From contig NZ_SHLX01000001.1 in NCBI RefSeq assembly GCF_004764705.1, forward strand, positions 558,001-622,000: a stretch of DNA of 64,000 nt. The letters run 5' to 3'. This document shows positions 29,570 to 37,404 of this stretch, piece by piece. Source of the DNA: Paenibacillus cymbidii. Lineage in GTDB: Bacteria > Bacillota > Bacilli > Paenibacillales > NBRC-103111. Made by a program: the position numbers and the translations under genes. The notes below the pieces were generated by a model. That model saw nothing but the letters and a program-made list of their open reading frames with translations, did not search any database and had not been told where the DNA came from. The first letter of the stretch is position 1. Every line of letters starts with the position of its first letter.

Positions 29570-31350
29570 AAGCCGCCGCAAGCAAACTGCTTGCGCCGCT
29601 GCGGCAAACGAAGCTGCGAACCAAAATGCTGCTGTCGTTCACCTTCGTCATCCTGATCGCACTCGGGACGGTAAGCTTGATCGCCTACTCCATTTCGGTG
29701 CAGTCGCTGCAAACGACGACGACGAACTATTCCCATTATATTTTGCAGCAGATCGGCAAAAGTCTGGAGGACAGGGCGACGGAGCTGGAGGAAGCGATGT
29801 TCGACCGATTCGCCAACTCCGGCATCAGCACGGTGCTGCTGGCAGAGACGGCGGGCGGGCAGCATGAGCAGGTGCAGAACGAAGTGCGGATCGGCACGTT
29901 TCTGTACAGCCTCGTCTATACGATGGCCGGCGTCGAACGCGGCTATTTGTACGATGCGCAGGGCAAACGTTATTTTCAGGTCAAAAGCAGTGTGCTCCAT
30001 GAGCAGGCAAGCGACTTGCCGGAGCCGGAGGTCGATCCCGCCGTGCTGCGGGAATACCGCGGACAAGCATTGTGGGTGGCTGCGAACGAACAAATGATGT
30101 ACATGGAGCGCGCGCTTTACGACGTGAATACGTCGGAATACTGCGGTTATGTCGTGCTGGGGATCAACAGCCGCTACCTGAAGGGCGAATATGCGCCGTT
30201 CGAAGCGCTGCAGTATGGCCAAGTGTACGTGCTCAACGAGCAAGGCCAGCCGCTGCTGTATCGGTCTGAAGACGAATGGGGAGCGATCTCCGGCAAGCTG
30301 GCCGGCATCGTCGACAAACAGCAATTCGTCGCCAAGGACACTCGTTATCTCGCCTCCGTGCACGTTTCCCCGCGCAAAGGCTGGAAGCTGCTGAACGTCG
30401 TATCGCGCGATGCGATCACCGCCCCGGCCGAGCAAATCCGTTATTGGGTGCTGATCGCCTTCCTCGTTTCGTTCGCCGCCGCCATGGTGCTGACGTTCGT
30501 CATTTCGACCCATATCACCTCCAATTTGCGCCTGTTCGTCAGCCGCATGAAGCATGTGTCCGAAGGGTTCTTCGAGAAAGTGCAGCCGCCGCGCAGCCGC
30601 GACGAAATCGGCCTGCTCGCCGACAAATTCAATCTGATGAGCGACAAGATCCAGGATTTGATCAAACGCATTTACGAGGAGCAGGAGCAGAAACAGATGG
30701 CGGAGTTCCGCACGCTGCAGTTCGAGTACAAGGCGCTGCAGGCGCAGATCAACCCGCACTTTCTGTACAACACGCTGGAATCGATCCAGAGTCTGGCCAT
30801 CCTGCGCGGCGAAAAGAAGATCGGCCGGATGATTTACCTGCTCGGCTCGCTGCTGCGCGATACGGTGCGCAATACCGACAACGAGGTGACGCTGCGCGAG
30901 GAAGTGGCGTATATCCGCAAATATTTGGACATCGAGCAGCTTGTCTACGACGACAAATTGCGCGTGTCCTACGAGCTGGACGAAACGCTGCTGGACCGGC
31001 TTGTGCCGAAATTCATCCTGCAGCCGATCGTAGAAAATGCGATCATTCACGGCATCGAAACCAAGCCGGGCATCGGCACGATCGCGATCGGATGCCGCGA
31101 AGAGGACGGGACCGTTGTGCTCGAGATCAACGATAACGGCGTCGGCATGTCGCCGGACGAAGCGAGCCGGTTGATGCGCCAGGAGGAAGAAGGGACGGGG
31201 GCAAGAGTCGGCGTGCGCAGCGTGCACAAGCGGGTCCGCATCCTGTACGGCGACCGGTACGGCCTGAGCATCGCAAGCGTGGCGGGGCAAGGCACAACGA
31301 TTCGCATCCGGCTCCCGGGAACGGAAGCGGGCATGAGTCAATCATCTTGA
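29566..31350 (+). CDS. YesM-type sensor histidine kinase
   Basis: A 594-aa membrane kinase: TM1 at about 24-44, a large extracellular sensor domain (about 45-293), TM2 at about 295-315, HAMP (about 315-370), then the His_kinase domain with phospho-His398 in INPHFLYNTLES and an ATPase domain with ENAIIHGIE and NDNGVGM. This architecture belongs to the LytS/YesM class that pairs with AraC-type regulators and senses extracellular sugars or solute-binding proteins. The start overlaps the regulator stop (ATGA). Confidence 0.93.
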   Translation: MKAAASKLLAPLRQTKLRTKMLLSFTFVILIALGTVSLIAYSISVQSLQTTTTNYSHYILQQIGKSLEDRATELEEAMFDRFANSGISTVLLAETAGGQHEQVQNEVRIGTFLYSLVYTMAGVERGYLYDAQGKRYFQVKSSVLHEQASDLPEPEVDPAVLREYRGQALWVAANEQMMYMERALYDVNTSEYCGYVVLGINSRYLKGEYAPFEALQYGQVYVLNEQGQPLLYRSEDEWGAISGKLAGIVDKQQFVAKDTRYLASVHVSPRKGWKLLNVVSRDAITAPAEQIRYWVLIAFLVSFAAAMVLTFVISTHITSNLRLFVSRMKHVSEGFFEKVQPPRSRDEIGLLADKFNLMSDKIQDLIKRIYEEQEQKQMAEFRTLQFEYKALQAQINPHFLYNTLESIQSLAILRGEKKIGRMIYLLGSLLRDTVRNTDNEVTLREEVAYIRKYLDIEQLVYDDKLRVSYELDETLLDRLVPKFILQPIVENAIIHGIETKPGIGTIAIGCREEDGTVVLEINDNGVGMSPDEASRLMRQEEEGTGARVGVRSVHKRVRILYGDRYGLSIASVAGQGTTIRIRLPGTEAGMSQSS

Positions 31351-31351
31351 A

Positions 31352-31380
31352 TAGACTTCGATCGGCATTTTTCATATAAA
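31352..31380 (+). promoter_or_regulatory. Candidate promoter of the lyase-permease genes
   Basis: TAGACT, 17-base spacer, TATAAA. It begins right after the kinase stop and ends 17 bases before the shared motif and cre-like palindrome. Confidence 0.45.
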
Positions 31381-31397
31381 ACGATAAAAAATCGGAT

Positions 31398-31411
31398 AGG
31401 AAGCGCTTCCA
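31398..31411 (+). promoter_or_regulatory. cre-like (CcpA) site before the lyase-like gene
   Basis: AGGAAGCGCTTCCA fits the cre consensus TGNAANCGNWNNCA at every defined position except the first, and contains the perfect 12-bp palindrome GGAAGCGCTTCC. Just downstream of the candidate -10, it is placed for repression. Confidence 0.65.
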
Positions 31412-31465
31412 GCTTCGGGTTTAATGAGAGCAGGAACGAAAACCGACGAGAGGGGCAAGGGCAGG

Positions 31466-33703
31466 ATGAAAGAGGTGTATTTGCAGTATGTGCGCCAGGC
31501 GCTCGAGCACGGCAGAGCGACCTACGCCGAGTCGGTGGAGCGATGGCGGAACGCGTACAACCCGAAGCAGTTTTTCGGCATGTATATGCCGCCCGCCGTC
31601 ATTCCGGTACAGGCGCACCTGGAAGGTTTCCTGTACCGCGTTACCGGCGAAGTCGCATACGCGGAGCATGCCCGAACGTGCCTGCTGGATATCGCTTCGT
31701 GCATGTCCGTCGTCACGGAGGAGCAGCGGCGGACTCACCCCGAATACGAAGGCGGCATTCCCGCCATGGAGGCGGCGTTTCAGTCGCCGCATTACAGCTA
31801 CGGCTACCTGCACATCAAGGACAGCGGCGTGCTGAGCGACGAGGAGAAACGGCGGATCGAGGAGATGATCGCCAGCTCGATTCGGACGACGTTTTATTTT
31901 CCCGAGTGGGGCGCTCATAACCGTTCGATGCTGCGGGTGTGGGGGGCGACGCTCGCCGCCCGCGCAATCGGCGTAACGGAGGAAACGACGTTCTGGAACA
32001 AGCTGTGCGATCAGATGGCCCAGGATTCGTTCGGCGGCTGGTCGATCGAAGACGCCCAGGCATACATGAACCTGTGGCTGATCGGCACGATGGAGTATGC
32101 CAAATACCGCGGGCGCGAACGGGAGTATTACGCGCTGCCGCAAACGAAGTACTACTTCGACTTCATCGCCCGGCTCATTACGCCGTACGGCCAGGTGCCC
32201 GATTTTGGCGATTCCAATTTCAACGCCACCTGGTATTTGTGGCTGCCGATTCTCGAGAAAGGCGCAGCCGTTTACCGCGACGGCCATATGAAGTACGCGG
32301 CGCGCAAGCTGTGGGAGTTTGCGATGGCGTCGTCCGCCGAGGAGGTGTCGCTGACGGCCGCCGTTTTCCTTGCGCTGGCGCACCAATGGGCCGACGACGA
32401 AGTGGAGCCGGTTCGGCCGGACCGGGGCAGCGAAGAAGTGCTCGAGGACCTGGTCGGCAAAAAGATCGTGTTCCGCAGCGGCTGGGACGAGGATGCTTCC
32501 TATCTGCTGCTGAATTACCGCGACGAAGGTCCGTATGCGCTCGTGGCGCGCGATTACTTGCGCACGACGATTCCTGTCAAGGCGGAAAAGATGCACCACG
32601 GGCACAGCGACGAAAATGCGATTGTGCTGCTCGTCGTGGCGCGCAACGTGCTGCTGCATGACGGCGGCTATCGCGAGAACGTGCCGAATGGCAAATATCG
32701 CGCCGACCTTTACCACAACCGGCTGGTGTTTCGCTCAGGAGACGCCGCTCCGGCCGATATCCAATGCGAAGCCGGCATGCTGCCCGGTCAAACCGCCGGC
32801 GTTTACGACAGGCTGCACGACGACGGCTTCTACAAGCCGGCGAGCACCGAGCGGCTCCACTTCCAGCGGTTCGAGCGGCTCGACTACAGCCGCACCCGGC
32901 TGCACGACAAGGCGCGCCGCCTCGTCTGGGACCGGCTGATCGTGTTCGTCAAACAAGGCAACGCGTATATCGTCGTCGATTGGGTGAAGTCGGACGCGGA
33001 TCAGCAGCTGACTACGGGCAATCTGTGGCACACCGGCAAGGCGACGCAGCTCGCGCCGGGCTGCTTCGAGACGCATGTCCCCTACATTCATCGCGGCGTC
33101 GGCTGCGTTAATCCGTACCGCAACCTCGACGAATGGTCGCTGTTGATCGAGTTCCCGCAGACGGTGCGGGCGACCGGCTGGGAAAACATCCGCCGCAATT
33201 ACGGCGACGGCGTCATGGTATACGAAACCGATACGAAGCCGATGCGCCAGGGCGAGATGAGCGTTTATGTCACCGCGCTGACCCCCTGCAAACGGGCGGA
33301 AGCTGCCGGCGCCGCCGGCAGAACAGTCGTCCGCCAGCTTCCCGCGCAGGCGGATACGCTGGCGCTCGCATACACGACGGGGGAATCGACGCTGCAGCTG
33401 GCGTTTAAGCTCGACCTCGGCAAAGGACTGCTCGCCGAACCGATCTTCGGCGGCTCCGGCCCGCGTTATACGTGGGAGGACGGCCGAATCGACTACGGGG
33501 ATATCGTAACGGACGCCGACTTCGCTTTCGCCGAAGCGCAGTCCGGCTCCATTCGCTACGGATTTGTGAACGGCAGCGCGCTTCATGCAGGCGGAAAACC
33601 GTTGTTCACCGCCCCGGTGCGTTCGACGTTCGTCTTCGACGAGACCAGGTGGGAGACCTCCCATCATAAATGGCGGGCTTGGGAAGGGGAGGAGTCCGTT
33701 TGA
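31466..33703 (+). CDS. Heparinase II/III-like protein, probable polysaccharide lyase
   Basis: A 745-aa protein with a helical (alpha/alpha toroid-like) N-terminal half (about 1-330) and a beta-rich C-terminal half. The sequence EKMHHGHSDENAIVLLVVARNVLLHDGGYRE near residue 390 corresponds to the metal/active-site region of heparinase II/III-fold lyases; GAHNRSMLRVWG and an aromatic-rich groove are also present. No signal peptide, so cytoplasmic. ATG 31466 follows GAGAGGGG; ATG 31424 lacks a ribosome binding site. The stop overlaps the permease start. Precise substrate (a rhamnose- and uronate-containing glycan is plausible) is inference from the neighbouring rhamnosidase. Confidence 0.7.
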   Translation: MKEVYLQYVRQALEHGRATYAESVERWRNAYNPKQFFGMYMPPAVIPVQAHLEGFLYRVTGEVAYAEHARTCLLDIASCMSVVTEEQRRTHPEYEGGIPAMEAAFQSPHYSYGYLHIKDSGVLSDEEKRRIEEMIASSIRTTFYFPEWGAHNRSMLRVWGATLAARAIGVTEETTFWNKLCDQMAQDSFGGWSIEDAQAYMNLWLIGTMEYAKYRGREREYYALPQTKYYFDFIARLITPYGQVPDFGDSNFNATWYLWLPILEKGAAVYRDGHMKYAARKLWEFAMASSAEEVSLTAAVFLALAHQWADDEVEPVRPDRGSEEVLEDLVGKKIVFRSGWDEDASYLLLNYRDEGPYALVARDYLRTTIPVKAEKMHHGHSDENAIVLLVVARNVLLHDGGYRENVPNGKYRADLYHNRLVFRSGDAAPADIQCEAGMLPGQTAGVYDRLHDDGFYKPASTERLHFQRFERLDYSRTRLHDKARRLVWDRLIVFVKQGNAYIVVDWVKSDADQQLTTGNLWHTGKATQLAPGCFETHVPYIHRGVGCVNPYRNLDEWSLLIEFPQTVRATGWENIRRNYGDGVMVYETDTKPMRQGEMSVYVTALTPCKRAEAAGAAGRTVVRQLPAQADTLALAYTTGESTLQLAFKLDLGKGLLAEPIFGGSGPRYTWEDGRIDYGDIVTDADFAFAEAQSGSIRYGFVNGSALHAGGKPLFTAPVRSTFVFDETRWETSHHKWRAWEGEESV

Positions 33704-34608
33704 AGAACGGCGTTGCCAGGGAGCTGGCCAAACATTACGACTTGTATTTGCTGCTTGTGCCGGCCATCATCTTTTACGCCGTCTTCTGCTACGTCCCGAT
33801 GTTCGGCCTTGTAATTGCGTTCAAGGATTACAACATATTCAAGGGCATTTTCGGCAGCGACTGGGTCGGTCTCGACAATTTCCGGGCGATGGTCAATTTC
33901 CCCGGCTTCTACGAGATGATTCGCAACACACTCGTGCTGAACGTGCTGAACCTCGTATTCGGGTTTCCGGCGCCGATTCTGCTCGCGCTTATGCTGAACG
34001 AGGTGCGCTCCCGCTACTTCAAGCGGTTCGCGCAATCGCTGCTGTATTTGCCTCATTTTATCTCGTGGATTATTTTGAGCGGCATCATTTACAACCTGCT
34101 GTCGCCCAAATACGGCATTGTGAATCATGCGCTGGAAGCGGTCGGACTGCCGAGTATTTATTTTATGGCCAGCGAAAACTGGTGGGTCGCCACCTTCGTC
34201 GGGTCGGGAATATGGGCCGGGGCGGGCTGGGGAACGATCATCTATCTTGCGGCGATGACGGCGATCGACCCATCGCTGTACGAAGCCGCCATCGTCGACG
34301 GCGCCGGCCGCTTCCGCAAAATATGGCACATCACGCTGCCGGGCATCATGCCGACGATCGTCATCCTGCTCATTCTGAACGTGGGGCATCTCGTATCGAT
34401 CGGCATCGAGCAGGTATTGGCGCTGCAAAATCCGCTGGTCGGCGGCGTGGCGGAAGTCATCAGCACATTCGTCTACAATGTCGGCATCAAGCAGGCGAAT
34501 TTTTCGATGACGACGGCCGTCGGTTTGATCCAGTCGGTCATCAATCTGGCGCTCATCTTGTCGGCCAACTATTTTGCCCGCCGTTTGGGCAGGGAAGGGC
34601 TGTGGTGA
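33700..34608 (+). CDS. Sugar ABC transporter permease, LplB type
   Basis: A 302-aa inner-membrane permease with six predicted membrane segments (first at about 15-40, LYLLLVPAIIFYAVFCYVPMFGLVIAF) and the conserved EAA loop EAAIVDGAGRFRKIWHITLPGIMPT that contacts the ATPase. The family imports oligosaccharides together with lipoprotein binding proteins. TTG 33700 follows GGGGAGGAG and overlaps the lyase stop by 4 bases. No ATP-binding subunit is encoded nearby, so a shared MsmX-like ATPase elsewhere is expected. Confidence 0.92.
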   Translation: MKNGVARELAKHYDLYLLLVPAIIFYAVFCYVPMFGLVIAFKDYNIFKGIFGSDWVGLDNFRAMVNFPGFYEMIRNTLVLNVLNLVFGFPAPILLALMLNEVRSRYFKRFAQSLLYLPHFISWIILSGIIYNLLSPKYGIVNHALEAVGLPSIYFMASENWWVATFVGSGIWAGAGWGTIIYLAAMTAIDPSLYEAAIVDGAGRFRKIWHITLPGIMPTIVILLILNVGHLVSIGIEQVLALQNPLVGGVAEVISTFVYNVGIKQANFSMTTAVGLIQSVINLALILSANYFARRLGREGLW

Positions 34609-34612
34609 CGCC

Positions 34613-35557
34613 ATGACAACGATAGAAAAGAAGGCGGCGCTTCCGCCGGGCGCCGGCGCCGGGCGCATTCGCAAACGCGGCGAGCGTCGGGGAGCGGGCG
34701 AGCTCGTCTTCCATACGCTCAACTACACGCTGCTCGCTCTGTTTACGTTATCCTGCGTGTTTCCGTTCCTGAATACGTTCGCCAACGCCTTCAGCGACAA
34801 TCACGCGATCAAGACGGGAGCGGTAACCATTTACCCGATCGGTTTTACGTGGGACCCGATCAAGGCGGTGTTGGCCGACCGCGGCGTCATGCGCTCGCTG
34901 TTCGTCACGGTGTTCGTCACCGTCGTCGGCACCGCGCTGCAGATGCTGTTCACGACGATGACGGCGTATCCGCTGTCGCGCAAAGAGCTTAAATACCGTT
35001 CGCTCGTGCTCAACTACATCATCGTGACGATGGTGTTCAGCGGCGGTCTGATCCCCGGCTACTTGTTGATCAAGAGCCTCGGCATGCTCGACTCGCTCGC
35101 CGCCATCATCGTGCCTGCGCTGATCAACAGCTTCAACATGATCGTATTGAAGACGTTTTTCCAAGGGCTGCCCGAAGAGCTGCGCGAAGCGTCGAAGATG
35201 GACGGCTGCGGCAACATTCGCTACGTGCTGCGCGTTGCTTTGCCGCTGTCGCTTCCCGCGATCGCCACGATCAGCCTGTTCTATGCGGTGGGCCACTGGA
35301 ACAGCTATTTTGCGCCGCTGCTCTATATCGACAATCCCGACTTGCAGACGCTGCAAGTGAAGCTGCGGGCGATTCTGCTGCTGTCGCAGACGCCGGTGTC
35401 GTTCACCGAGCTGCAAGAGACGCAGAAGCTCAACCTGATGGAGGAGTCGCTCAAATCGGCGACGATCGTGTTCGCCACCGTTCCGATCCTGCTCGTCTAT
35501 CCGTTTCTGCAAAAGTATTTCGTCAAAGGCGTCATGATCGGCGCCGTCAAAGGATGA
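34613..35557 (+). CDS. Sugar ABC transporter permease, YtcP/LplC type
   Basis: The partner permease (314 aa). After a basic cytoplasmic N-terminus (about 1-35) come six predicted membrane segments and the EAA loop EASKMDGCGNIRYVLRVALPLSLPAIATI; the ending LQKYFVKGVMIGAVKG is typical of the CUT1 family. ATG 34613 starts 4 bases after the first permease stops. Both permeases and the lipoprotein downstream make a complete importer apart from the ATPase. Confidence 0.92.
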   Translation: MTTIEKKAALPPGAGAGRIRKRGERRGAGELVFHTLNYTLLALFTLSCVFPFLNTFANAFSDNHAIKTGAVTIYPIGFTWDPIKAVLADRGVMRSLFVTVFVTVVGTALQMLFTTMTAYPLSRKELKYRSLVLNYIIVTMVFSGGLIPGYLLIKSLGMLDSLAAIIVPALINSFNMIVLKTFFQGLPEELREASKMDGCGNIRYVLRVALPLSLPAIATISLFYAVGHWNSYFAPLLYIDNPDLQTLQVKLRAILLLSQTPVSFTELQETQKLNLMEESLKSATIVFATVPILLVYPFLQKYFVKGVMIGAVKG

Positions 35558-35616
35558 CAGGGCGGGATTCCATTCCCTGTAAATAAATCGTTTCACCAGA
35601 AAAAAGGAGGATCACC

Positions 35617-37257
35617 ATGCGCATTTGGAAAAAAGGGCTGCTCGCCGCGCTGGCGCCGACTCTTGTCGTCGGGATGTTGACGGCATGTTCCGGCGGCGGC
35701 AAAAAAGAACCGGACGCGGCCGGCGCGAGCGTCAAACCTTCGGCGTCCGCAGCGCCGACCGCAACGCCGACGCCGTCTGCGCCGGTCAAGCTGCGAGTCG
35801 AGCTGTGGGACCGCAGCAACGCGGCGCCGGGTAAAACGATCACCGACAACTTCCTGACGAACTGGATCGCGGAAGAGGTCAAAAAAATCGGCATCGACAT
35901 CGAGTTCGTGCCCGTGCCGCGCGCCCAGGAAGAAGAGAAGCTGAACGTCTGGCTCGCTTCCGGCGGTTCGCCCGACATCATCTTCACGTACAATGCCACG
36001 ATCATGCAGCGTTATGCGGAGCAAGGCGGGCTGCAGGAGCTTGGTGAACTGATCGACAAGTACGGGCCTAACATCAAGGAGAAAAACAAGGTTGCGCTTG
36101 GCCTGGCAGGAACGTATAAAGGGAAACGGTATGCCGTTCCCGCGCGGGTTGAGGCGATCGCCGGTTCCATGATGAAAATTCGCCAGGACTGGCTCGACAA
36201 AGTCGGGATGCAAGTGCCAACGACGCCGGATGAACTGTATGCCGTGCTCAAGGCGTTCAAGGAGAAGGACCCGGGCGGCGTCGGCAAGGACAACGTCGTG
36301 CCGTGGGGGCTGGCGGCGCCGTCGCAAGGGATGCAGGCGTTCTGGTTCGGCCTCGGTTTCGGCTTCGGCATCAATCACGACGGCCCGGGCGGCATCATTT
36401 ATATGCCGTTTGGCAACTACAGGGACGGCGCGTTTACGTCCGGCTGGGTAACGCCGGAAGGCAAAACCACGTTCGCTTTCATGAACAAGGCGTACAAGGA
36501 AGGGCTGATCGCACGCGAATTTGCGACCGACGTCAACAACCAGAAGCTGAATGAAGCGCTGGCCAAAGGCTGGGTCGGCTTCATCGACTCGAACGGCTCT
36601 GCGGCGACGACCAATCCGGTCGTGCGCAAATCGGTGCCGACTGCCAAATGGGTGAACGTCCCGCCGTTCAAGCGGCCAGACGGCAAGCAAGTGATGCCCG
36701 TCAACCAGAAGAGCGGCATGCTGGTTATGGTGCCGAAGACGAGCAAGGTGCCGGAAGCGGCGATCAAATATTTGAACTGGATGGTGCAGCAGGAGAACAT
36801 CACGACGCTGCTGCGGGGCAAGGAAGGCGTGCATTACAAAGTCGAGGACGGCCTGAACATCCCGATCAATCCCGATCAGCGCAAGGTCGACCTGTTTACC
36901 GCCGCGGACGTGGCGCTGCTCTACAACGGCAGCATGGAGTACACGCTGGCGCAGCTGAAGAAGCTGAACGACACGCCGGAAAATCCGGACAACGGCGACT
37001 TCCTCTACGACCAGCAGGAAATGTCCAAAAAGTACGGCGTGGCCGAAAAAACGATCGACCAGCCGCGTCCGTTCGCCGAAAAGAACAACGCCATCTTCAG
37101 CAAATATTTGTACGAGGCGATCGCGAAAACGATTATGGCGCCCGATTTCGAGAAGGAATACGGCTCCCTGGTCGACGGCTGGAACAAGCTCGGCGGTCAG
37201 ACGTACGACAAGGAAGTCACCGACGCGCTCAAAGCGATGGAACAAACCAAAAAGTAA
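35617..37257 (+). CDS. Extracellular sugar-binding lipoprotein of the ABC importer
   Basis: A 546-aa solute-binding protein with a lipoprotein signal (basic start, hydrophobic core, lipobox LTAC with Cys near residue 23), a Ser/Ala/Pro/Thr linker to about residue 58, then a family-1-type binding fold (KLRVELWDRSN...; DIIFTYNATIMQRYAEQGGLQELGELIDKYGPNI...). The length is usual for the LipO/YtcQ group that works with LplB/YtcP permeases. A strong AAGGAGG site precedes ATG 35617, suggesting high expression relative to the permeases. A terminator ends the island. Confidence 0.92.
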   Translation: MRIWKKGLLAALAPTLVVGMLTACSGGGKKEPDAAGASVKPSASAAPTATPTPSAPVKLRVELWDRSNAAPGKTITDNFLTNWIAEEVKKIGIDIEFVPVPRAQEEEKLNVWLASGGSPDIIFTYNATIMQRYAEQGGLQELGELIDKYGPNIKEKNKVALGLAGTYKGKRYAVPARVEAIAGSMMKIRQDWLDKVGMQVPTTPDELYAVLKAFKEKDPGGVGKDNVVPWGLAAPSQGMQAFWFGLGFGFGINHDGPGGIIYMPFGNYRDGAFTSGWVTPEGKTTFAFMNKAYKEGLIAREFATDVNNQKLNEALAKGWVGFIDSNGSAATTNPVVRKSVPTAKWVNVPPFKRPDGKQVMPVNQKSGMLVMVPKTSKVPEAAIKYLNWMVQQENITTLLRGKEGVHYKVEDGLNIPINPDQRKVDLFTAADVALLYNGSMEYTLAQLKKLNDTPENPDNGDFLYDQQEMSKKYGVAEKTIDQPRPFAEKNNAIFSKYLYEAIAKTIMAPDFEKEYGSLVDGWNKLGGQTYDKEVTDALKAMEQTKK

Positions 37258-37280
37258 TCGGCCGTATGCCGAACGATCGA

Positions 37281-37313
37281 AAGCCGCGCCTGATGTGCGC
37301 GGCTTTTGCGTTT
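37281..37313 (+). terminator. Rho-independent terminator of the carbohydrate island
   Basis: Perfect 9-bp stem AAGCCGCGC/GCGCGGCTT, 7-base loop, then TTTTGCGTTT. Confidence 0.85.
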
Positions 37314-37370
37314 CCCTGCGCTTGCAAGCGCATGCTGGCGCTCCCCCGGATTTTTCCACTATGAAAATTA

Positions 37371-37379
37371 TGCTATACT
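37371..37379 (+). promoter_or_regulatory. Extended -10 promoter of spoIIIE/ftsK
   Basis: TGCTATACT is a TGn-extended -10 box; the T-rich sequence 15-20 bases upstream gives only a weak -35. Confidence 0.55.
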
Positions 37380-37404
37380 GATAGCATATCGGGGGTGAAA
37401 CGAC

